From positions 22,694 through 86,693 of the forward strand of contig JAJFUB010000055.1 of NCBI GenBank assembly GCA_021372615.1: a stretch of 64,000 nucleotides of DNA, written 5' to 3'. Below are positions 1-7,876 of this stretch, in pieces. The notes below the pieces were generated by a model that ran no database searches, was not told the origin of the DNA, and was given only the letters and a program-made list of their open reading frames with translations. Each line of letters opens with the position of its first letter. The stretch's first letter is position 1. Source of the DNA: a bacterium. Lineage in GTDB: Bacteria > Armatimonadota > Zipacnadia > Zipacnadales > UBA11051. Position numbers and translations under genes: made by a program.

Positions 1-453
1 AGCGCCCCCGGTGTTGGGCCGCTCGGAGACAGCGATCGTGTTGGCCGGGGCCTGGAAGTTCGCGAGCCTCTGGGGATTGACGTCCTCAGGGAAGACGCTG
101 CGGTTCACGCCATAGTCCAGCGCCCCGGCCGCCGAGTTGGAGGAGGGGCACTTCCAGATCTGGCTGTTCTTGATGTATGGCTCCACCACCTGGAACCAGC
201 GCCGGTTTCCGCCGGGATTGCTCGTGCTCCAGAACGCGCCGGTCCAGACCCCGATGTAGCACCCGGGGTGGGCCTCGTCGTAGTCCTGGATGTAGGCCAC
301 CAGCCCGATGCCCATCTGCCGGGCGTTCGACAGACAGCTCGCCTGACGCGCCTTCTCCCGGGCCTTGGCGAACACCGGGAACAGGATCGCGGCGAGGATC
401 GCGATGATCGCGATGACAACCAACAGCTCAATGAGTGTGAATCCCTTGCGCAT
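1..453 (-). CDS. Prepilin-like protein with N-terminal methylation motif, partial
   Basis: The reading frame is open from an ATG at 451-453 to the window edge, giving the first 151 residues of a longer protein. It begins [20 protein letters not shown], the type IV prepilin signal: short basic leader, G-F-T-L-I-E cleavage site with Glu at +5, then one hydrophobic helix. [19 protein letters not shown] follows, as in two other proteins of this window (15.5 and 55.3 kb). A strong AGGAGG lies about ten bases upstream of the start. The family consists of pseudopilin-like proteins processed by a prepilin peptidase. The C-terminal H-x9-DG motif expected for this family would lie outside the window. 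The substrate or assembly is unknown. Confidence 0.9.
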   Translation of the reverse strand, partial: MRKGFTLIELLVVIAIIAILAAILFPVFAKAREKARQASCLSNARQMGIGLVAYIQDYDEAHPGCYIGVWTGAFWSTSNPGGNRRWFQVVEPYIKNSQIWKCPSSNSAAGALDYGVNRSVFPEDVNPQRLANFQAPANTIAVSERPNTGGA

Positions 454-670
454 GTGGTCACCCTCCTGAATGATGGCCCCCACCACCGCCCCCGGAACCT
501 GCGTTTCGTGCCCCTTCCCTGCGGAGTGCAGCGTCTCCTTCCGCCGGTGGGACGATCTCGAGCGTTCCTCAGGCCGCCGCCCGTGCCGGCGCGGGTTCGC
601 CTCGCCGCAGCGGAGGATTGCGCCGCCCGCGGCGGGAACTCTGCGTGCAGCATCGTGCTGAGGAGTGTCC

Positions 671-2011
671 ATGCAGATCCATCTTCGCTACGGCCGTCAG
701 GGGCTGGACGTCGAGCTACCCGACCGCAATGTGCGCCATGTGCTGCGCATGAACGAACTGCCGGTGTTGCCCGACCCGGAGGGCGCGGTGCGCGAGGCGC
801 TGCTCCACCCCATCGCCTCTCCCCCGCTGGCCGAGATCGCCACCGGCCGCCGCGATGCCGTCATCGTCGTCTCGGACATCACCCGCCCTGTGCCCAACGC
901 GTTGTTGCTGCCGCCGCTGCTGGAGACGCTCGGCCAGGCCGGTCTGCCCCCGGAGCAGGTGACGATCCTCGTCGCCACCGGTCTGCACCGGGGCAACACC
1001 GACGAGGAGCTGGCCGAGATGCTGGGGCCGCAGGTCATGGCCAGCGGCTGCCGCATCGTCAACCACGTGGCCCGCGACCCGGAGAGCCATGCGGACCTGG
1101 GGCGCACGTCGCGCGGCCTCCCGGTGCACGTGGACCGGCGCTACGTCGAGGCCGACCTGAAGATCCTGACCGGCCTGATCGAGCCGCACCTGATGGCGGG
1201 CTATTCGGGCGGCCGCAAGGCCATCTGCCCCGGCCTGTGCAGCGTGCGCACGGTCATGGCGTGGCACAGCGCCGAGATGCTCGACCCGGACGAGGCGCGC
1301 GCGGGCAACCTGTGGCACAATCCCGTGCACGAGCAGGCACTGGAGGTGGCAGACCTGGCGAACGGCTGCGGGCTGGAAAGCCCGCGGTCCAACGTCTTCC
1401 TCCTCAACGTCGTGCTCAACGAGGCCCGGCAACCGACCGGTGTCTTCGCCGGCGACATGCGCCGGGCCCATCTGGCGGGCATGGAGTTGGCCGAGCGCCA
1501 GACCAAGGTGACGCTGGCCGAGCCGGTGGACATTGTCGTCACCACCGCCGCCGGCTACCCGCTCGACCTGACGTTCTACCAGGGCGTCAAGGGGATGGTC
1601 GGCGCGCTGCCCATCGTCAAGCCCGGCGGTACCGTCATCGTGGCCCAGGAGAACGCCGAGGGCCTCGGCGGCCCGGAGTTCGCTGAACTGATCCTCGGCC
1701 AGAGCAGCCTCGATGGTCTCATGGCCCAGGCCTTCGCCGGTACGCTGTGCTCCATTGACCTGTGGCAACTCCAGGAGATGCACAAGGTCTGCCGCCAAGC
1801 CACGGTCGTCAGCGTGTCGAGCCTGCCCGCCGACCTGCAGCGCGAGCTGTTCGTCGTTCCCGCCGAGACGGTGGAGGCGGCGGTGGCGCAGGCCCTCGCG
1901 GTCCACGGTCCGGACGCCAGCATCGCCGTGATCCCCGAGGGGCCGTATGTCCTCGCGTGTTTGCAGGATGATCTGGTGGGGATGCGGAACGTCCGAGAGA
2001 TGGTATGCTGA
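671..2011 (+). CDS. LarA-like nickel-dependent racemase (DUF2088 family)
   Basis: 446 residues, close to LarA (about 424). The family uses a nickel-pincer nucleotide to racemise or epimerise 2-hydroxy acids in the cytoplasm. Visible motifs are SDITRPVP (68-75), GLHRG (H106), [16 protein letters not shown] (H173, K183) and AWHS (H199). These line up, within three positions, with Arg75, His108, His174, the cofactor-bearing Lys184 and the nickel ligand His200 of Lactiplantibacillus LarA, so an active enzyme is expected. Start: ATG 671 has AGGAG five bases upstream; the GTG at 665 overlaps that site and is less likely. It is followed after 19 bases by a TIM-barrel isomerase, probably in one operon. 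No larB, larC or larE is in view, so the cofactor must be made from elsewhere. The substrate may be a sugar acid rather than lactate, which is inference from the neighbours. Confidence 0.88.
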   Translation: MQIHLRYGRQGLDVELPDRNVRHVLRMNELPVLPDPEGAVREALLHPIASPPLAEIATGRRDAVIVVSDITRPVPNALLLPPLLETLGQAGLPPEQVTILVATGLHRGNTDEELAEMLGPQVMASGCRIVNHVARDPESHADLGRTSRGLPVHVDRRYVEADLKILTGLIEPHLMAGYSGGRKAICPGLCSVRTVMAWHSAEMLDPDEARAGNLWHNPVHEQALEVADLANGCGLESPRSNVFLLNVVLNEARQPTGVFAGDMRRAHLAGMELAERQTKVTLAEPVDIVVTTAAGYPLDLTFYQGVKGMVGALPIVKPGGTVIVAQENAEGLGGPEFAELILGQSSLDGLMAQAFAGTLCSIDLWQLQEMHKVCRQATVVSVSSLPADLQRELFVVPAETVEAAVAQALAVHGPDASIAVIPEGPYVLACLQDDLVGMRNVREMVC

Positions 2012-2030
2012 GGTTCACCCGAGGGTGCTC

Positions 2031-2819
2031 ATGCGTTACGGTGTTGCCGTCTGGAACTACATGGAGCCCGGGCTCCCACTGACGGAGTTGGTACAGGAGT
2101 TGGCTGGAGCCGGCTTCGACAGCCTCGCCCTGCAGCCCCACTTCCTGGCCGACCTCGACGCCGCGGCGTGGCGCGACCTGGGCCGGGTCGTCGAGCGCAA
2201 CGACCTGACCGTCACGCTGCACACGAACTTCCCGCTGTTCCGCGCCGAGCACCTGCGCACGGCCCGCGAGCAGTTCGGCGCGCGTTTGCTCGATGTCACC
2301 TTCGATGCCGCCATGGAGACCACGTCCTGCGGCATGTTCTACGACATAGCGACCATGGCGCTGGTGCTGCGGACCGTGGCCGAGACGGCGCCCGGCTTGC
2401 GCTTCGGAGTCGAGGACTTCCCGCTGGACGCCGCCGCCGTGGACGCCTACGCCGAGCACCTGCGGCCGCTGCTGGCCCTGGACGGCTTCGGGATGCTCGT
2501 GGACCTGGGGCATCTGAACCTGCGCCGGCACCAGCACCCGTACTTCCAGGGCGGGGACGCCGCCGCCTACATCCGTAGCGTCGCGGCGCCGATCCACGAA
2601 GTGCACGTGCACGACAACGACGGCATGCGCGACCTGCACCAACACCCCGGCGCAGGCAACGCCGACCTGGCTGGCGCCGCGCGGGGCCTGCGTGAAGTCG
2701 GCTTCGACGGCGTCTGCACGATCGAGGTCGCGCCGTCCTTCCACGGCGCCACACCGGCCGAATCACGCCCCGCCCTGCGCGGGTCGCTGCAAGCCTGGCG
2801 CGCGCTCATGGCGGGTTGA
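2031..2819 (+). CDS. Sugar phosphate isomerase/epimerase-like TIM barrel
   Basis: 262 residues, the usual length of the xylose-isomerase-like TIM barrel (AP endonuclease 2) family. Putative metal and catalytic residues occur in order: E128 (VEDF), D158 and H161 (VDLGHLN), the HVHDNDG segment (192-198) with H192, H194 and D195, H203, and E232 (TIEVAPSFHG). The start ATG 2031 has GAGGG about five bases upstream; in-frame sequence before it does not resemble the family. The gene lies 19 bases after the LarA-like gene and before a Gfo/Idh oxidoreductase, which suggests a pathway that isomerises and oxidises a sugar or sugar acid. The exact substrate cannot be read from the sequence. Confidence 0.85.
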   Translation: MRYGVAVWNYMEPGLPLTELVQELAGAGFDSLALQPHFLADLDAAAWRDLGRVVERNDLTVTLHTNFPLFRAEHLRTAREQFGARLLDVTFDAAMETTSCGMFYDIATMALVLRTVAETAPGLRFGVEDFPLDAAAVDAYAEHLRPLLALDGFGMLVDLGHLNLRRHQHPYFQGGDAAAYIRSVAAPIHEVHVHDNDGMRDLHQHPGAGNADLAGAARGLREVGFDGVCTIEVAPSFHGATPAESRPALRGSLQAWRALMAG

Positions 2820-2852
2820 AGTAACGGAACTGGCCGCGGGCGCCACCGCGCC

Positions 2853-2926
2853 GTAGTAGCGCGGGCGGCCCGCCCGCGCGGGCAGGCGGCCCGCCCGCGC
2901 GGGCAGGCGAGCCGCCTGCCCTACTG
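2853..2926. repeat. Dispersed palindromic intergenic element, family A, copy 1
   Basis: A GC-rich inverted repeat running from GTAGTAGCGCGGGCGG to GCCGCCTGCCCTACTG in the 173-base gap between the isomerase and oxidoreductase genes. An inner block of about 21 bases (GGCGGCCCGCCCGCGCGGGC) is present twice in tandem. Related copies lie at 4991-5055, 39616-39669 and 52304-52366, always between genes. It resembles REP-like elements; no function is shown. Confidence 0.75.
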
Positions 2927-2992
2927 GGCTGCCGGTCTCCCAGCTGGACACTGTCCCGAACCGGGCTGCACTATCACCAAGGAGATGACGTG

Positions 2993-4057
2993 ATGTCCAA
3001 GCTCAAAGTCGCATTCATCGGCACCGGCAAAGTCCCCGAGAAGGCCGGTCCCATGGGCTATGCCATGGCCTATCGCCATGGCGAGGCGTACAAGCTGCTG
3101 GCCGACGACGTCGAGATGGTCGCCGCCGCCGACATCGTGCCCGAGCACGCGCAGGCCTTCGCAAGCAAGTTCGGCTTCACCGACATCTTCACGGACTATC
3201 ACGAGATGCTGGCGCAGATCAAGCTGGACCTCGTGTCCATCTGCACCTGGCCGCACCTGCACCGACAGATGGTCGTGGACTGCGCCGAGGCCGGCGTACC
3301 CGCCATCCACTGCGAGAAGCCCGTGGCCTACAGCTTCGGTGACGCCAGGGCTCTCGTCGCGGCGTGTGAGCAATCCGGCACGAAGCTCACTTTCAACCAC
3401 CAGCGGCGCTACGGCCTGCCCTTCGCCATGGCCAAGCAGATGATTGACGACGGCGTCATCGGTGACATCCAGAAGATCGAGATTGGCATCGGGGATCTGT
3501 TCGACTACGGCTCCCACAACTTCGACATGGCCAACTGGTTCGCCGGCGAGGGTAACACCAGTTGGGTGCTGTGCGGCTTGGACTACAGCAAGGAGAAGCT
3601 GATCTTCGGCACCCACAACGAGAACAGCGCCATCGCGGTGTGGCAGTATGAGAGCGGCATCTTCGGCCAGGCGGCCACGGGCGACGCGGGCGCGTCGGTC
3701 GGCTGCCACCACCGCATCATCGGCAATGATGGCATGATCGAGATCGGGCGCGCCGGCCAGCCGGTGCTGCGCGTTCTGCAGGCCGGCGCGTCCTGGGTTG
3801 GCTACGACTGTGACGGCGAGAGCTGCCATGGCCCCAACTTCATCGAGCGCTGTCTGGCCGACGTGGTGGACTGCTTCAAGACCGGCCGCGAGTGCATGAT
3901 GAACGCGCGCAACGCCCTGCGGGCCACCGAGCAGATCTTCGCCTGCTGGGAGTCCGTGCGGCGGCGCGGCATGGTGCACCTGCCGCTGGACATCGAGGAC
4001 AACCCGCTGCGCGACATGGTCGAGCGCGGCGACTTGAAGCCGGCGAAGGCACAGTAG
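2993..4057 (+). CDS. Gfo/Idh/MocA family oxidoreductase
   Basis: 354 residues. The N-terminal Rossmann nucleotide-binding fold starts at VAFIGTGKV (6-14), and the family's EKP motif is at 108-110 (HCEKPVA), whose lysine is the usual catalytic residue. The C-terminal half has the alpha/beta substrate domain with HHRIIGNDGMIEIG. The family oxidises or reduces sugars and inositols with NAD(P). The ATG at 2993 is preferred over GTG 2990 because AAGGAG lies eight bases before it. It is the third gene of a left-to-right run after the LarA-like protein and the TIM-barrel isomerase, and is followed by an outer-membrane barrel 33 bases on. Substrate unknown. Confidence 0.9.
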   Translation: MSKLKVAFIGTGKVPEKAGPMGYAMAYRHGEAYKLLADDVEMVAAADIVPEHAQAFASKFGFTDIFTDYHEMLAQIKLDLVSICTWPHLHRQMVVDCAEAGVPAIHCEKPVAYSFGDARALVAACEQSGTKLTFNHQRRYGLPFAMAKQMIDDGVIGDIQKIEIGIGDLFDYGSHNFDMANWFAGEGNTSWVLCGLDYSKEKLIFGTHNENSAIAVWQYESGIFGQAATGDAGASVGCHHRIIGNDGMIEIGRAGQPVLRVLQAGASWVGYDCDGESCHGPNFIERCLADVVDCFKTGRECMMNARNALRATEQIFACWESVRRRGMVHLPLDIEDNPLRDMVERGDLKPAKAQ

Positions 4058-4090
4058 TACGGACGAAGGGACGTCACAGGTGGTGATGGC

Positions 4091-4960
4091 ATGGTTCGAG
4101 GTCTGGTAGTCGCATGTGTGCTGTTGGTCTGCGTGGGCGCGGCGTGCGCGCAAAGCGCCATGAGTGGTCGTACGGCCGGCATGGGCAATGCGAGCCTGTC
4201 GTCGCTGGGCGACAGTGAGGCCATCTTCCTGAACGCGGCGGCCCTGCCGTGGCTGCGGCAGGCCGCTGGTTCGGCCGACCGGCACCTGTGGGGCGGGCAG
4301 GCCATGGCCGCCTATGGCTTTGCCGATGTGTCAGGCGTGCCCGCCTGCGACGCGCAGAGCACCTTCCTGACCGGCGCCGGCGCCACCAACGGCAAGCATG
4401 GCCTGGCGGCCTACTATGCTGACGCGGACCTGCTCACCGACAAGCCGACCGAGTTCGGCATCGGCTACGGTGTGTCTCTCTCGCATGACTGGTCGGTAGG
4501 CGCCATGCTCCGCATGTGGGACCACCCCGGCGAGGCGGACGACGTGGAGACGACCGATTTCAGCCTCCTGCGCCAGTGGCACCTGACCAACGGCAGGCCC
4601 CTGACGGCCACGCTCGTGGTGCGCGATGCCTACAGCCACACCGACGAGGGCAGGACGTATGACCTGGGCGTCTCGGGCTATCTGTCCGAGGACTTCCTGC
4701 TCGCGCTCCTGGCGCGCGACCTGACCAACGAGACGTACCGCCTGCTCAACGTGGGCGCCGAGGTGCAGATCCGCCCGGGGTGGTTCATCCGCACGGGCTA
4801 TGAGGAGCGGGCCCACAAGAACCCCATCGGCCTCAGCCTCGGTGTCGGCCACCGGGTCAGGGACTGGCAGTTCGACCTGGCCTTCACGCACTGGGACTCG
4901 AGCATGGCCAATGTGGACATGGGGGTCGGGGTGACCGGCAGCGCCACTGTACTGTTCTAG
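4091..4960 (+). CDS. Outer-membrane beta-barrel protein (PorV/FadL-like)
   Basis: 289 residues with a signal peptide (MVRGLVVACVLLVCVGAACA, cleavage after about residue 20). After it comes AGMGNASLSSLGDSEAIFLN, the 'G-x-G-N-A ... D-x-x-A-x-x-x-N-P/A-A' pattern typical of FadL/PorV-type barrels. The rest alternates short polar and amphipathic strands and ends in a hydrophobic strand terminated by Phe (SATVLF), the usual signal for outer-membrane insertion by BAM. It follows the oxidoreductase by 33 bases, so it may bring the substrate of these enzymes across the outer membrane; that link is inference. Confidence 0.75.
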   Translation: MVRGLVVACVLLVCVGAACAQSAMSGRTAGMGNASLSSLGDSEAIFLNAAALPWLRQAAGSADRHLWGGQAMAAYGFADVSGVPACDAQSTFLTGAGATNGKHGLAAYYADADLLTDKPTEFGIGYGVSLSHDWSVGAMLRMWDHPGEADDVETTDFSLLRQWHLTNGRPLTATLVVRDAYSHTDEGRTYDLGVSGYLSEDFLLALLARDLTNETYRLLNVGAEVQIRPGWFIRTGYEERAHKNPIGLSLGVGHRVRDWQFDLAFTHWDSSMANVDMGVGVTGSATVLF

Positions 4961-4990
4961 GGTCGCGTCCCGGTAGTGCGCTGCATCCGT

Positions 4991-5055
4991 CAGTAGCGCG
5001 GGCGGCCTCGCCCGCGCATGGTGGGGGTGGGCGGGCGAGGCCGCCTGCCCTACTG
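4991..5055. repeat. Dispersed palindromic intergenic element, family A, copy 2
   Basis: Runs from CAGTAGCGCGGGCGGCCTCG to GCGAGGCCGCCTGCCCTACTG in the gap between the outer-membrane protein and the URO-D-like gene. The two ends pair as a long imperfect hairpin around CCCGCGCATGGTGGGGGTG. It may also stop transcription, though no T-run follows. Confidence 0.75.
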
Positions 5056-5107
5056 CGGTTGGTCAGTTCCCTCTGGGACGCGACACGAGGTCGCGCAGGT
5101 AGGCTCA

Positions 5108-6184
5108 ATGGGAACCGGTACACTCAGCCGCCGCGAGCGGATGCGCCTCGCGCTCGACCACCAGACCACCGACCGCATCCCCTTCGCCATGGTCTGCGCC
5201 GGGATCAATGCCCCGGCCCACCGGGCACTCGAGGAGTATCTGGCGCGCGAGCGCCAGACCACCGTCGCCGCCGTCCTGCAACCCCTCGTGGACATCCAGG
5301 GCTGTGCTCCCCCGTATGTCGGTCCCGCGCTGCCCGCCGGGACCGACATGTGGGGCGTCCACCGCAAGCCCGTGAGCTACGGCGCGGACTGCTACCACGA
5401 GATTGACGTCTATCCCCTGGCCGGGGCCCGTACCGTCGCCGACATCGCCGCTCATGCCTGGCCGACGCCGGAACTGTTCGACTACGCCGCCTTCCCCGGC
5501 CTCGTGGCCCGGCTGCAGGCCGACGGCGAGACCTGCCTCATGCTGTCGAATGGCAACATCTTCGAGACCACGTGGTACATGCGCGGCTTCGAGCAGAGCT
5601 TCATGGACCTGGTCATGGAGCCCGAGCTGTTCCACGCCATCGCCGGCCGGGTCACCGACTTCTTCTGCGAGCACTTCCACCGCGCGCTCAGTGCTGTCCC
5701 GGGCGCGATTGACCTGGTCTTCACGGCCGACGACATCGGCGGCCAGAACGGGCTGCTCATGTCGCTGGCGATGTGGGAGGAGCACCTCAAGCCCTACCAC
5801 ACGCGCCTCAATGCGGTCATCCACGAGCACGGGGCCCGGGTCATCTACCACTCGGACGGGGCGGTGGCGGAGGCGGTGCCGGGGCTGCTGGACATGGGGA
5901 TAGACGTGCTGCAGGCGCTGCAGTTCGACGCCGCAGGGATGGACCCGGCGGACCTGAAGGGGCGTTTCGGGGATCGGCTCTGCTTCGAGGGCGGCGTGAG
6001 CGTCCAGCACACGCTGCCTTTCGGCACTGCGGAGGACGTGGCGGACGAGGTGCGGCGGCACATTGACATCCTCGGCGCGGGGGGCGGCTACATCCTCGGC
6101 CCCAGCCACGCCATCCAGGCCGGCACACCCCCCGAGAACATCGTGGCCCTGTTCGACACGGCGGCGGGGTACTACCCCCACTGA
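5108..6184 (+). CDS. Uroporphyrinogen decarboxylase-like (URO-D) protein
   Basis: 358 residues with the URO-D TIM-barrel layout. It begins TLSRRERMRLALDHQTTDRI, like the 'R-E-R-v-x-x-A-l-x-h-x-x-p-D-R-x-P' opening of URO-D-like proteins, and continues with TADDIGGQNGLLMS and EHGARVIYHSDGAV. Such proteins outside haem synthesis are mostly corrinoid-dependent methyltransferase relatives (MtaA, CmuA) or of unknown role. No other haem gene is near, so tetrapyrrole decarboxylation is unlikely. ATG 5108 is chosen because AGG-rich sequence (GCAGGTAGG) lies just upstream; in-frame sequence before it reads through the repeat element. A second, divergent URO-D-like gene is at 57.0 kb. Confidence 0.82.
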   Translation: MGTGTLSRRERMRLALDHQTTDRIPFAMVCAGINAPAHRALEEYLARERQTTVAAVLQPLVDIQGCAPPYVGPALPAGTDMWGVHRKPVSYGADCYHEIDVYPLAGARTVADIAAHAWPTPELFDYAAFPGLVARLQADGETCLMLSNGNIFETTWYMRGFEQSFMDLVMEPELFHAIAGRVTDFFCEHFHRALSAVPGAIDLVFTADDIGGQNGLLMSLAMWEEHLKPYHTRLNAVIHEHGARVIYHSDGAVAEAVPGLLDMGIDVLQALQFDAAGMDPADLKGRFGDRLCFEGGVSVQHTLPFGTAEDVADEVRRHIDILGAGGGYILGPSHAIQAGTPPENIVALFDTAAGYYPH

Positions 6185-6193
6185 CGCAGTTGC

Positions 6194-6454
6194 CTACTCG
6201 TAGACGCGGCTACGGTGCCCGATGGTGACGACACGGACTACCCGCGCTGTGTCGTCTACGGTGTAGACGACGCGGTAGTCACCGACGCGGGTCCGCCACG
6301 CCCCGTCCCACTTGCCGTGTAGCCGCACCACGCCCGGCGGCCTGGGCTCGGTCGCCAGCGCGTGCAATTCCTGCAGCACTCGCGCCTGCAGTTCCGGTCC
6401 CATGCTCCGTATCATCCTGGCGGCGCGGCCGCTCACTTCGACTTCGTATGGCAT
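6194..6454 (-). CDS. RelE/ParE-family toxin
   Basis: 86 residues, the normal size. The sequence has the family plan: MPYEVEVSGRAARMIRSMG helix, a Leu-rich second helix, then strands with GVVRLHGKWDGAWRTRVGDY, RVVYTVDD and VVTIGHRSRVYE. The 'W-R-x-R-V-G-D-Y-R-v-v-Y' strand is diagnostic. Family members cut mRNA on the ribosome (RelE) or poison gyrase (ParE); which applies is not visible. Its start overlaps the end of the upstream antitoxin gene by 22 bases, so the two are translationally coupled. Confidence 0.9.
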   Translation of the reverse strand: MPYEVEVSGRAARMIRSMGPELQARVLQELHALATEPRPPGVVRLHGKWDGAWRTRVGDYRVVYTVDDTARVVRVVTIGHRSRVYE

Positions 6455-6711
6455 GTGCCCCCCAGCTCCGCCTCAAGTTGCTCAAGGGGAACCCACTCGG
6501 TAGCCGGATCGCTGAGTATCTCCTCGGCTTCCGCCATGAGCGCCCGATCCAGGGCCACGTCGGCGACCCATTCGGCGATGATGCGGCGCAGGAGGGCTGA
6601 GCGGGTCGTGCTCTCAGCGTTGGCAGCTTCGTCGAGCATCGCGAGGGTGTGATGGTCCAGGCTGACGTTGACGCCCATCTTGCGGTGGACGGGGTCTTGT
6701 CGTGTCTTCAT
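6433..6711 (-). CDS. Ribbon-helix-helix antitoxin of the RelE/ParE-type pair
   Basis: 92 residues from ATG 6709-6711 (a GTG three codons earlier is possible). The N-terminal part MGVNVSLDHHTLAMLDEAAN followed by STTRSALLRRIIAEWV is a ribbon-helix-helix DNA-binding domain: one strand, then two helices. The acidic C-terminal third (EEILSDPATEWVPLEQLEAE) is the likely toxin-wrapping tail. It is the first gene of the operon, immediately downstream of a strong promoter that overlaps a perfect palindrome, so autoregulation is expected. Confidence 0.87.
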   Translation of the reverse strand: MKTRQDPVHRKMGVNVSLDHHTLAMLDEAANAESTTRSALLRRIIAEWVADVALDRALMAEAEEILSDPATEWVPLEQLEAELGGTCHTKSK

Positions 6712-6730
6712 GGGAGGCACCTGCGGTGAT

Positions 6731-6746
6731 ATGTTTGCGCAAACAT
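6731..6746. promoter_or_regulatory. Operator-like 16-bp palindrome of the toxin-antitoxin operon
   Basis: ATGTTTGCGCAAACAT is a perfect palindrome overlapping the last bases of the -10 box and the expected transcription start of the antitoxin-toxin operon. Ribbon-helix-helix antitoxins normally bind such sites. It is AT-richer than its surroundings. Confidence 0.75.
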
Positions 6747-6773
6747 TATATCGCCCGTCTCGCCCTATATCAA
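6745..6773 (-). promoter_or_regulatory. Sigma-70-type promoter of the toxin-antitoxin operon
   Basis: On the minus strand TTGATA (6768-6773) and TATAAT (6745-6750) are separated by exactly 17 bases. The -35 box overlaps the stop codon of the neighbouring alpha/alpha-barrel gene. Confidence 0.8.
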
Positions 6774-7876
6774 ACCCCCTGTGTCAGGAACAGCAGCATG
6801 TCCGCCTGCATGTACGCGCACTCGGTGATCTCTTCCCCCTCGTCTCGCATCGGCAGTAGTCCCGAGGCGCTCCGCTGCGACAGTGCGTACCCCAGTAGCC
6901 GCTCCGCCGCCGCCACGTTCCCCTCGCCTCCGATCCGCCGCAGCACATTGGCCGTCAGCGCATAGGTCCACATGTTGTGCTTGGCGGTCGAGGTCTCGTT
7001 CTCGTCCCACAGCAGCGTGCCGTCAGCGGCCACGCAGCCACTCAGGAACTTGCCGGCCATCTCCAGGGCTCGCCGCACGTCCTCCGCCGGCGCCACGTCG
7101 CCCCGGTAGTGCATCTCCGGCAGCGTCTCCACCGCGTTCAGCAGACACCAGACCACCAGCGAGGTGTAGTTGATCGTGATGCCGTCATTGGCGCGATAGG
7201 GGAAGCAACCATTCGGCCATTGCAGCGTCAGCGTGTGGCGGACCGTCCGCCGCGCGCCCTGGTAGAAGATGTTCACCGTGCGCCCGTACACCTCGCGCAG
7301 CGCGGTGAAGATCGCCGCCAGCGCCTCCCCGGTGTGCAGGTTGGCGTTCAGCGTGTCATACGGCGAGCGCTCGTGGTGGGGGAAGATGCCCGAGCCCGGC
7401 GGCCACTCGATGGACAGGTACCAGTGGCCCGCGCGGTGCAGGCATTCCAGGTAGCAGGCCTTCGGCGGCAGCCCCGCCAGCAGCGCGTTCGCCAGCCCGT
7501 GGATGACGAACGAGACCTCGATGGTCGAGCATTCCTCCAGCCCGGTGCACTCCCAGTCCGAGGGTCGCTCGTTGTTCTGGATCTCGAAGTACCCGCCGCT
7601 CTCATGCTGGCGCGTCACGACCCAGTCGAAGGCCGCCTCGGCGCGGCGGCACAGGTCGTCATCATCGCGCTCCTGCCCGGCCAGCCACAGTCCCAGCCCC
7701 CCACTGCCCGCTCCGCGCGGGTGGTGGCTCCCCCCGGCGTGCCAGTCCAGCAGCGGCCCATGGTAGGCCTTCTCGCTCCAGAAGGCGCCGTAGTACTGCC
7801 CGGGCGTGAAGTCCTGGCAGCGGACGAGGTACGCGACGATGGCATCACAGGTGGCGGTGAGGTCGGAGGGGATCAT
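6770..7876 (-). CDS. Alpha/alpha-barrel (six-hairpin or terpenoid-cyclase-like toroid) protein
   Basis: 368 residues, all-helical, with repeated helix pairs and loops rich in W, G and Y (QYYGAFWSEKAYHGPLLDWH, GGYFEIQNNE, GCFPYRAND). This pattern fits an alpha/alpha toroid as in six-hairpin glycosidases or prenyltransferase-like folds. No signal peptide is seen. ATG 7874-7876 is the likely start; it lies inside the 3' end of the glycosyltransferase gene, a 32-base overlap, so translation may be coupled. No good ribosome site precedes it. A decayed partial copy lies at 9585-9788 on the other side of that glycosyltransferase. The function may be glycan modification; this is inference from the neighbour. 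Confidence 0.7.
   Translation of the reverse strand: MIPSDLTATCDAIVAYLVRCQDFTPGQYYGAFWSEKAYHGPLLDWHAGGSHHPRGAGSGGLGLWLAGQERDDDDLCRRAEAAFDWVVTRQHESGGYFEIQNNERPSDWECTGLEECSTIEVSFVIHGLANALLAGLPPKACYLECLHRAGHWYLSIEWPPGSGIFPHHERSPYDTLNANLHTGEALAAIFTALREVYGRTVNIFYQGARRTVRHTLTLQWPNGCFPYRANDGITINYTSLVVWCLLNAVETLPEMHYRGDVAPAEDVRRALEMAGKFLSGCVAADGTLLWDENETSTAKHNMWTYALTANVLRRIGGEGNVAAAERLLGYALSQRSASGLLPMRDEGEEITECAYMQADMLLFLTQGV

Noticed and set aside
2853..2926. Tandem repeat that could look like a CRISPR array
   Set aside because: Only two adjoining units, no spacers and no cas genes. The 46679-46797 repeats were rejected for the same reasons.
5018..5107. N-terminal extension of the URO-D-like protein
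   Set aside because: The added codons overlap the family A repeat, and the family begins near TLSRRERM.
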